Positions 1 to 5,343 of a DNA stretch of 6,777 bases are shown here, piece by piece. The stretch's first letter is position 1; each line of letters starts with the position of its first letter. Source of the DNA: Actinomycetes bacterium (GTDB lineage: Bacteria > Actinomycetota > Actinomycetes > Actinomycetales > Microbacteriaceae). Position numbers and translations under genes: made by a program. Under the pieces are notes generated by a model, which was given only the letters and a program-made list of their open reading frames with translations, had not been told where the DNA came from and ran no database searches. The DNA lies in the NCBI GenBank assembly GCA_023432005.1, contig JAEYVF010000116.1, positions 1 through 6,777 of the forward strand, read 5' to 3'.

Positions 1-1653
1 GAGTACCAGGACACCAACCACGCGCAGTACGCCCTCATCCGCGAGCTCACGCGCCCCGTCGAACCGCAGCACGTGCCGCCGGACACCCGGATGCGGCTCG
101 ACGCCTCGGGCGGCATCCCCGGCGCCGCGCTCACGGTCGTGGGCGACTCCGACCAGTCGATCTACGCGTTCCGCGGCGCCGACATCCGCAACATCGTCGA
201 GTTCGAGCGCGACTTCCCCGACGCCGAGGTCATCCTGCTCGAGCAGAACTACCGCTCGACGCAGAACATCCTCGACGCCGCCAACGCCGTCATCGCGGCC
301 AACTTCGACCGCCAGGAGAAGAACCTCTTCACGACGGTCGGCGCGGGCGACAAGATCACGGGCTTCACGGGCTACACGGCCTACGACGAGGCGCAGTTCG
401 TGGCAGACGAGATCCAGAAGCTGCACGAGGCCGGCGCCGCCTACAAGGACATGGCCGTGTTCTTCCGCGTCAACTCCCAGACGCGCGCGCTGGAGGACAT
501 CCTCATCCGCTCGGCCATCCCGTACCGCATCGCGGGCGGCACGAAGTTCTACGAGCGCGCCGAGATCAAGGACGCCATGGCCTACCTCGTGCAGGTCGCC
601 AACCCCGCAGACGACCTCGCGCTCCGCCGCATCATGAACACGCCCAAGCGCGGTATCGGGCCGGCGACCGAGGCGGCGCTGCAGGCACACGCCGACCGGC
701 TCGGGGTGCCGCTGCGCGAGACCCTCCGCGACGCCGACCAGCTCGGGCTCGGGCCCAAGGTCACGAAGGCGATCATGGACCTCGGCGCGACCCTCGACGA
801 GGTCGAGGCGATGGTGCCCACCTCGCCGCCCGCCGACGTCCTCACCGAGCTGCTCGTGCGCACGGGCTACGTCGACGCCCTCCGTGCGACGCGCGACGCG
901 CAGGACGAGGTGCGCGCCGAGAACGTCGAGGAGCTCCTGTCGTTCACGAAGGAGTTCGCGAAGCGCAACCCCGAGGGGCGCCTCATCGACTTCCTCACCG
1001 AGGTCGCGCTCGTCGCGGCGGCCGACGAGATCGACGACGCCTCCGGAACCGTCACCCTCATGACGCTGCACACGGCGAAGGGCCTCGAGTACGACACGGT
1101 GTTCCTCACGGGCATCGAGGAGGACCTGCTGCCGCACCGCATGTCGGCGGGCGAGCCCGGCGGCATCGCCGAGGAGCGGCGCCTCTTCTACGTGGGCATC
1201 ACGCGCGCCCGCAAGCGGCTCTACCTCTCGCTCGCCATGACGCGCGCCCAGTTCGGTGACACGGCGGTCGCGATGCCGAGCCGCTTCCTCCAGGATATCC
1301 CCGGTCACCTCATCGACTGGCGGCAGTCGCCCGGCATGGCGAACTCGCGCGGCGGCACGCGCTCGCGGGCGCTCAACGCCCCCCGCTCGCGCGAGCGCTT
1401 CAGCTACAGCACCTCGCTGCCGCCGGCCCCCAACCGCGAGAAGCGCGAGTGGACGAGCGCCGTCACCAACACGGTGCGCGACAACGGCGACCTGACGCTC
1501 GAGGCGGGCGACCGCATCCGGCACACCGACTTCGGCGAGGGGCGTGTCGTCGGCGTCACGGGCCAGGCTCCGAAGGCCGTCGCCGAGGTGCAGTTCGACA
1601 CCGCGGGCCGCAAGCGCCTGCTCATCAAGATCGCGCCGATCGAGAAGCTCTGA
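1..1653 (+). CDS. pcrA: ATP-dependent DNA helicase PcrA/UvrD1 (3'-5', SF1A), 5'-truncated by window edge
   Basis: This is a superfamily 1A 3'-5' helicase acting in nucleotide excision repair, removal of recombination filaments and replication-transcription conflicts in the cytoplasm. The frame is open from base 1, where EYQDTNHAQY is the tail of motif II (Walker B, the catalytic Glu), so the true start lies upstream and the GTG at 73 is internal. Visible in order: motif III QSIYAFRGA (154-180), motif IV LEQNYRST (238-261), the 2B region with TPKRGIGPAT, motif V around TLHTAKGLEYD (1051-1113) and motif VI around LFYVGITRARKR (1171-1230). An Arg-rich, probably disordered linker follows, then the Tudor-like tail GDRIRHTDFGEGRVVGV (from 1507), known in PcrA to bind RNA polymerase. 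550 residues are present; the missing N-terminus holds Walker A and domain 1A, perhaps 230-260 residues. Actinobacterial homologues are also called UvrD1. No frameshift is seen. Confidence 0.97.
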   Translation, partial: EYQDTNHAQYALIRELTRPVEPQHVPPDTRMRLDASGGIPGAALTVVGDSDQSIYAFRGADIRNIVEFERDFPDAEVILLEQNYRSTQNILDAANAVIAANFDRQEKNLFTTVGAGDKITGFTGYTAYDEAQFVADEIQKLHEAGAAYKDMAVFFRVNSQTRALEDILIRSAIPYRIAGGTKFYERAEIKDAMAYLVQVANPADDLALRRIMNTPKRGIGPATEAALQAHADRLGVPLRETLRDADQLGLGPKVTKAIMDLGATLDEVEAMVPTSPPADVLTELLVRTGYVDALRATRDAQDEVRAENVEELLSFTKEFAKRNPEGRLIDFLTEVALVAAADEIDDASGTVTLMTLHTAKGLEYDTVFLTGIEEDLLPHRMSAGEPGGIAEERRLFYVGITRARKRLYLSLAMTRAQFGDTAVAMPSRFLQDIPGHLIDWRQSPGMANSRGGTRSRALNAPRSRERFSYSTSLPPAPNREKREWTSAVTNTVRDNGDLTLEAGDRIRHTDFGEGRVVGVTGQAPKAVAEVQFDTAGRKRLLIKIAPIEKL

Positions 1654-1682
1654 GCGTCAGCGGTCGGCCGTAGCGTCGCGCC

Positions 1683-2645
1683 ATGGACGTCACCGAGTGG
1701 CTGCTCGACTCCGACCCCGCGATCCGGCACCAGGTGCTGCGCGACCTCGTGGACGCCCCGCCGGAGTCCGTCGCCGCTGAGCGGGCGCGCGTCGCCCGTG
1801 AGGGATGGGGCGCACGGCTGCTCGCCCTGCAGGATCCCGAGGGCACGTGGGACGGCGGCGCCTACCGGCCCGGCTGGGTGGACGAGTCGCGCCCCTTCTT
1901 CTCGGCATGGACTGCGACGCACTTCACGGTCACCTTGTTGCGCGACTACGGCGTCGACCCCGCCGACCCCGCCGTGCGCGAGGCCATCGACCGCGTCGCC
2001 CGCAACGTGTGGTGGGAGGAGCAGGACGGCGGCCTGTGCTACTTCGAGCTCGCTCTCGAGCCCTGCATCGCCGGGATGGTGCTCGTGAGCTCCGTGTACT
2101 TCGGGTTCGACCCCTCGCGGACACTCGAGGCCCTTCTCGCCCAGCAGCAACCCGACGGGGGCTGGAACTGCGACAGCGGCGCCTCCGTGTCCTCGTTCCA
2201 CTCGACGATTTGCGCCGTGGAGGGGCTGCTCGCGTGGGAGTCCACGGTCGACGCCGACGACGCGCGCCGTCCCGCCGTGCGCGAGGCGCGCATCCGAGGC
2301 GAGGAGTACCTGCTCGAGCGCCGCCTGCTGCGCCGGCTCTCGACGGGCGGGATGGTCGATCTGCGCTTCTCCATGACGACGTTCCCCACGCGATGGCACT
2401 ACGACGTGCTCCGCGCCCTCGACCACTTCCGGCTCGCGCGGCCCGAGGGCGACGAGCGCGTGCGGGAGGCCATCGAGCTCGTGCGCGGCAAGGCCGACGC
2501 CGAGGGGCGCTTCCCCCTCGAGAACGACCTCGAGGGCCCCATCTGGTTCGTCATGGACGGCGAGGTCGAAGGGCGGCCGAGCCGCTGGATCACCCTGCGG
2601 GCGCTGCGCGTGCTGCGCTGGTGGGACGGCCTCACGCCTCGCTGA
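1683..2645 (+). CDS. Squalene-cyclase/prenyltransferase-fold (alpha-toroid) protein, function unknown
   Basis: A 320-residue soluble protein with repeats of the terpenoid-cyclase/prenyltransferase alpha-toroid. It has QW-like motifs at residues 50-57 (Q-DPEGT-W) and 154-161 (QQQPDGGW), and helix-like segments SSFHSTICAVEGLLAWE (170-186), FPTRWHYDVLRALDHFR (234-250) and RWITLRALRVLRWW (301-314). From memory this matches an actinobacterial family often labelled 'squalene cyclase', in which EPC, DGGWNC, FH-T and RWHYDVLR are conserved. Here these give C128, C163, H172 and H239. It is about half the length of a squalene-hopene cyclase (about 630 residues), so real cyclase activity is unlikely. 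No signal peptide or membrane helix is visible. ATG at 1683 lies 29 bases after pcrA with no clear Shine-Dalgarno, so read-through from pcrA is plausible. Its last 14 bases overlap the end of the opposing MFS gene. The coding call is firm; the function is not. Confidence 0.87.
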   Translation: MDVTEWLLDSDPAIRHQVLRDLVDAPPESVAAERARVAREGWGARLLALQDPEGTWDGGAYRPGWVDESRPFFSAWTATHFTVTLLRDYGVDPADPAVREAIDRVARNVWWEEQDGGLCYFELALEPCIAGMVLVSSVYFGFDPSRTLEALLAQQQPDGGWNCDSGASVSSFHSTICAVEGLLAWESTVDADDARRPAVREARIRGEEYLLERRLLRRLSTGGMVDLRFSMTTFPTRWHYDVLRALDHFRLARPEGDERVREAIELVRGKADAEGRFPLENDLEGPIWFVMDGEVEGRPSRWITLRALRVLRWWDGLTPR

Positions 2646-3903
2646 TGGCGTCGCGCTCGCTCGGGGCGAGGTCTGCGGATGCCGCTGCCGCCATCCGCCG
2701 CCGCGCGGCCGTCACGATCGCGAGCAGCGCGAGCACCCCGACGAGCAGCAGCGCGGCGTCGACGGCGAGGGCCCAGGTGAGGCCGAGCCACGCGCCGAGC
2801 GCGCCGACGATGATGCCCGAGCCCACGCGCGATCCGTTGGCCGCCATCGCGTAGGCGCCGATGAACCTGCCCCGGCGATCGGCGGGCGCCGTGAGCTGCA
2901 CGACGGCCTGCGAGGTCGAGCTCGACACGAGACTCGCCATGCCGGCGAGCACGAGCGCGGCGAGGCTCAGCACGAAGCTCCGCGACAGCGAGAACACGAG
3001 CACGGCGGCCGCGAAGACGGCGGAGGCGGACATCGCGAGGCGGGGCGTCACGCGCACGCGGCCGACCGCTTCGAGCCCGATGCCTCCCGCGACGGCGCCC
3101 GTGGCCATCGCGACGAGCAGCATCCCGTAGGCGAGGCCCGACTCGTCGAGTCCGAGCACGCTGCCGAACTCGGGGAGCAGCGGCAGGATCGCCTGGCCGA
3201 CGAGCAGGCCCACGAGCACCTGCAGCGCGATGACGGCGAGGATCGCCGGGTGGCGCGGCACCTCGCGCAGCACGCCCGCGACATCCCGCAGGCGCAGCGG
3301 CTCCCGCGCGCCGCCGCCGCGCGAGTGGCCGTCATAGGGCACGAGGAAGAGGTAGACGACGAACGGCACGTAGAGCAGCACGTTGATCGCCATGGCCCAC
3401 GCCGGCCCCGCGGTGAAGAGCAGCGCGGCCCCGATGGCGGGACCCCCGAGCATCCCGAGCTGGAGGCCCGTCGCCATGAGCCGCACGCCGCTCGGGAGGT
3501 CCTCGGGGCCGACGATGTCGTAGAGCATGAGCTGGTCGGCGGGGCCCCAGAAGGTGCCCGCGAGCCCGTGCAGGAGCAGCAGCACGACGCAGTGCCACTC
3601 CTCGAGCGCGCCTGTGGCGATGAGCACGGCCCAGCCGATCGAGGCGAGCATGAAGCACGCGGCGCCGAGCTGGATGAGTCGGCGGCAGTCGAAGCGATCG
3701 GCGAGCGCGCCGAAGGGGATCGCGAACAGCAGCTGCGGGAGCCAGTGGCTGATGACGGCGAAGCCCGCGAGCACGGGCGACTCGAAGAGCTGCCACATGA
3801 CGAAGTAGGTGATGGCGTGCTCGACGTGGTCGGCGCCCATCATGAGCGAGCCGCCTGCGAGGTAGCCCTTGTACCAGGGGGTGCGGAGGGCGGCGAATCT
3901 CAC
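2632..3903 (-). CDS. MFS transporter, exporter-like, 12 predicted helices
   Basis: A 423-residue major facilitator. By eye it has 12 hydrophobic segments, with a basic cytoplasmic loop between helices 6 and 7 at about residues 186-215 (SRGGGAREPLRLRD). Motif A between helices 2 and 3 is GALADRFDCRRL (residues 65-76), with the expected Asp and Arg cluster. The N-terminus (RFAALRTPWYKGYLAGG) resembles the start of MFS_3/EntS-like exporters, pointing to efflux of a drug, siderophore or metabolite; the substrate cannot be read from sequence. I chose GTG at 3903 because homology-like sequence begins there. The frame stays open far upstream, with another GTG at 3993 that would add 30 low-complexity residues lacking family character. 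No good Shine-Dalgarno precedes 3903. It runs divergently from the sugar MFS and convergently with the toroid protein gene. The C-terminus is a short Ala-rich cytoplasmic tail. Confidence 0.93.
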   Translation of the reverse strand: MRFAALRTPWYKGYLAGGSLMMGADHVEHAITYFVMWQLFESPVLAGFAVISHWLPQLLFAIPFGALADRFDCRRLIQLGAACFMLASIGWAVLIATGALEEWHCVVLLLLHGLAGTFWGPADQLMLYDIVGPEDLPSGVRLMATGLQLGMLGGPAIGAALLFTAGPAWAMAINVLLYVPFVVYLFLVPYDGHSRGGGAREPLRLRDVAGVLREVPRHPAILAVIALQVLVGLLVGQAILPLLPEFGSVLGLDESGLAYGMLLVAMATGAVAGGIGLEAVGRVRVTPRLAMSASAVFAAAVLVFSLSRSFVLSLAALVLAGMASLVSSSTSQAVVQLTAPADRRGRFIGAYAMAANGSRVGSGIIVGALGAWLGLTWALAVDAALLLVGVLALLAIVTAARRRMAAAASADLAPSERDAISEA

Positions 3904-3926
3904 TCGCGGGAGCCTACGCCCGCGAG
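3903..3926. repeat. 8-bp inverted repeat (hairpin) at the start codon of the minus-strand MFS gene
   Basis: CTCGCGGG at 3903-3910 pairs exactly with CCCGCGAG at 3919-3926 across an 8-base spacer. The inner arm includes the first base of the GTG start codon (3903 on the minus strand). In minus-strand mRNA this would form a GC-rich stem just upstream of the start, occupying the place where a ribosome binding site should be. It may lower translation, serve as a protein site, or be chance in GC-rich DNA. Confidence 0.5.
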
Positions 3927-3930
3927 CGCC

Positions 3931-3990
3931 TCGGATGCCGCAGCCATCGCCGCCCGTCCGGGGGTCTTGCGCGGCCCGCACGGCATCCGA
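3931..3990. repeat. 10-bp inverted repeat with 40-bp spacer in the divergent intergenic region
   Basis: TCGGATGCCG at 3931-3940 and CGGCATCCGA at 3981-3990 are exact reverse complements separated by 40 bases. The spacing is close to four helical turns centre to centre to centre-plus-one, so two protein-bound sites on similar faces are conceivable. However, GGATGC/GCATCC occurs repeatedly elsewhere in this window, including inside genes, so the match may reflect a genome-wide word preference. Confidence 0.4.
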
Positions 3991-4000
3991 CACGCTGAGG

Positions 4001-4030
4001 CTCGAACTTGGACGATCGTCCAAGTTCGAG
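4001..4030. promoter_or_regulatory. Perfect 30-bp palindrome, probable operator for the sugar MFS/GH1 operon
   Basis: The half-site CTCGAACTTGGACGA (4001-4015) is followed immediately by its exact reverse complement (4016-4030), with no mismatch and no spacer. Each half has 8 G/C of 15, clearly less GC-rich than the surroundings. It ends 25 bases before the GTG of the sugar MFS gene and lies 97 bases upstream of the divergent MFS start. No T-run follows, so a terminator is unlikely. Length, perfect dyad symmetry and position near the expected transcription start fit the operator of a dimeric repressor. The core TTGGACG-ATCG-type arms look more TetR-like than LacI-like. The regulator assignment is inference; no regulator gene is in the window. 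Confidence 0.8.
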
Positions 4031-4046
4031 GGATCGAGTCCACGAC

Positions 4047-4050
4047 GAGG
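4047..4050 (+). promoter_or_regulatory. Shine-Dalgarno (GAGG) deciding the sugar MFS start
   Basis: GAGG at 4047-4050 lies five bases before GTG 4056. The in-frame GTG at 4050 overlaps this element and so has no ribosome site of its own, and the TTG at 4008 is inside the palindrome. This makes 4056 the preferred start. Confidence 0.6.
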
Positions 4051-4055
4051 TGACA

Positions 4056-5276
4056 GTGAGCGACATCGTGATCCGCCGCAGCTGGATCGCCGCCCTGCTG
4101 CTCGCGACGGGTGGGGTCTTCGCGGGCTGGTTCGGCCCCATCCAGATCCTGCTGCCCGCGCAGGCGGCGGCCATCGCGGATGCGGGAGGCAAGGAGACCC
4201 TCCTCGCCCTCGTGACGGGCATCGGCGCCGTCGCCTCGCTGATCGCGAACCCGCTGTGGGGCCTCGTCTCCGACCGGATGTCGCTCGAACGCCCCCGCCG
4301 CCGCCCCGTCGTGGTCGCGGGGGTCGTCGTGGGCGCCGTCGGACTCGTCGTGCTCGCGACCGCCGCCGACGCAGGCACGATGATCGCGGGCTGGGTGCTC
4401 GTGCAGGTCGGCCTGAACGGCCCCTTCGCCGCACTCATCGCGATGATCGCCGATCGTGTGCCGGCGACGCGGCGCGGTCTCGTCGGCTCGCTCTTCGGGG
4501 TCGCGCAGATCGCAGGCGTCGTGCTCGGCACCGCCGTCGCCGTGGCGCTCGACGAGGGACCCCTGGGCTACCTCGCCCTCGCGGTGGCCGTCCCGCTGCT
4601 GTGCGCGGCCATCGTCGTGCTGCCCGAACGGCGCCTCGCGAGCGCGCACCCGGATGCCGCCGCCGCCCACGAGGGTCGGCGCAGCATCCGCACGGTGCTC
4701 GCGGCCCTGCGCCCGACGGGGGACTTCGCGTGGGCATGGGTCATACGCCTGCTGCTCAACCTCGTGAACGCGCTCGTGCTGGTCTACCTGTACTTCTACC
4801 TGTCCGACGGGGTGGGCCTCGACGACCCGGGCACCTGGGTGCTCGTGCTCACGCTCGTGAACGTCGTGGTCACGGCGATCGGCGCGGGGCTCGGCGGTGC
4901 CTGGTCCGACCGGATCGCGCGGCGCAAGGTCTTCGTCGTCGCAGCCGTCGTCGTGCTCGCGGCGGGTGCGCTCGTCTTCGCGGCGCTGCCCGTGCTGCCC
5001 GCCGTCATCGTCGCGACCGTCGTGATCGGCGCCGGGTGGGGCCTCTTCGTGAGCGTCGATGTCGCGATCATCACGCAGGTGCTGCCCTCGGATCGCTCGA
5101 CGGGCAGCATGCTCGGCATCGCCAACATCGCGAGCGCGCTGCCGCAGGCGCTCGCCCCGCTCATCGCCGCGCCCGTCGTCACCGGGCTGGGGGGTTACCC
5201 CGTGCTGTACGTCGTGACCGCCGCCATCGCCGTGCTCGCGCTCGCCTGCCTGCCGCGGCTGCGTGGCGTCGCCTGA
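4056..5276 (+). CDS. MFS sugar transporter (SLC45/sucrose-transporter-like), probable beta-glucoside permease
   Basis: A 406-residue major facilitator with about 12 hydrophobic segments. Helix 1 carries GWFGPIQILLPAQ (residues 24-36). The helix 2-3 loop reads GLVSDRMSLERPRRRP (69-84): the SDR plus RRRP arrangement resembles motif A of SLC45/plant sucrose transporters, which are proton-sugar symporters. The second half repeats it as GGAWSDRIARRK (280-291). The central cytoplasmic loop is about residues 188-224. From family memory, actinobacterial permeases of this type often sit beside GH1 beta-glucosidases, as here, supporting uptake of a beta-linked disaccharide or aryl glucoside across the cytoplasmic membrane. 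Start 4056 follows a GAGG; 4050 is an alternative adding two residues. The gene lies just downstream of a perfect palindrome, probably its operator, and 67 bases before the GH1 start in the same direction. The substrate is inferred from context only. Confidence 0.93.
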   Translation: MSDIVIRRSWIAALLLATGGVFAGWFGPIQILLPAQAAAIADAGGKETLLALVTGIGAVASLIANPLWGLVSDRMSLERPRRRPVVVAGVVVGAVGLVVLATAADAGTMIAGWVLVQVGLNGPFAALIAMIADRVPATRRGLVGSLFGVAQIAGVVLGTAVAVALDEGPLGYLALAVAVPLLCAAIVVLPERRLASAHPDAAAAHEGRRSIRTVLAALRPTGDFAWAWVIRLLLNLVNALVLVYLYFYLSDGVGLDDPGTWVLVLTLVNVVVTAIGAGLGGAWSDRIARRKVFVVAAVVVLAAGALVFAALPVLPAVIVATVVIGAGWGLFVSVDVAIITQVLPSDRSTGSMLGIANIASALPQALAPLIAAPVVTGLGGYPVLYVVTAAIAVLALACLPRLRGVA

Positions 5277-5277
5277 G

Positions 5278-5332
5278 CCGTCCCCGTTCCCCGTCCACCG
5301 TCCCGCGTCCACCGTCCCGTCCCACCGTCCCC
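5278..5332 (+). repeat. C-rich leader with 14-bp tandem direct repeat before the GH1 gene
   Basis: CGTCCACCGTCCCG occurs twice back to back (5292-5305 and 5306-5319), followed by the degenerate copy TCCCACCGTCCCC (5320-5332). A related run, CCGTCCCCGTTCCCCGTC, lies before it. The RNA would be C-rich, short of A and poorly structured, between the permease stop and the GH1 Shine-Dalgarno. It could expand or contract by slippage, and its composition resembles a Rho-loading stretch; both are inferences. Confidence 0.75.
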
Positions 5333-5340
5333 GAAGGAGA
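5333..5340 (+). promoter_or_regulatory. Strong Shine-Dalgarno (GAAGGAGA) for the GH1 gene
   Basis: GAAGGAGA ends three bases before ATG 5344 (core AAGGAG at 5334-5339, four bases of spacing). It is the best ribosome site in the window and fixes the GH1 start, ruling out the in-frame upstream ATG at 5263 that lies inside the permease gene. It suggests GH1 is translated more efficiently than the permease. Confidence 0.9.
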
Positions 5341-5343
5341 CCG

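Noticed and set aside
73..75. GTG at 73 as the helicase start
   Set aside because: The same frame is open to base 1 and already encodes the end of Walker B (EYQDTN), so this codon is an internal Val.
2250..2261. DADD (residues 190-193 of the toroid protein) as a DxDD class II terpene cyclase motif
   Set aside because: It sits in an acidic, probably exposed loop (STVDADDARRP), is not followed by the usual TA, and the protein is too short for a two-domain cyclase. Most likely chance.
2656..2670. CTCGC-TCGGG-GCGAG hairpin near the convergent gene ends as a bidirectional terminator
   Set aside because: The stem is only 5 bp, inside the MFS coding region, without a T-run. Such stems are expected by chance at this GC content.
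4001..4030. The palindrome as an intrinsic transcription terminator
   Set aside because: No T-run follows on either strand, and it lies upstream of two divergent starts rather than after a gene.
4008..4040. TTGGAC within the palindrome as a -35 box
   Set aside because: No convincing -10 hexamer appears at 16-19 bases downstream on either strand, so I do not call a promoter.
3904..4434. N-terminal extension of the minus-strand MFS protein up to 4434
   Set aside because: The extension is Arg/Pro/Ser-rich, runs through the palindrome and antisense to the sugar permease, and has no MFS character. GTG 3903 is preferred.
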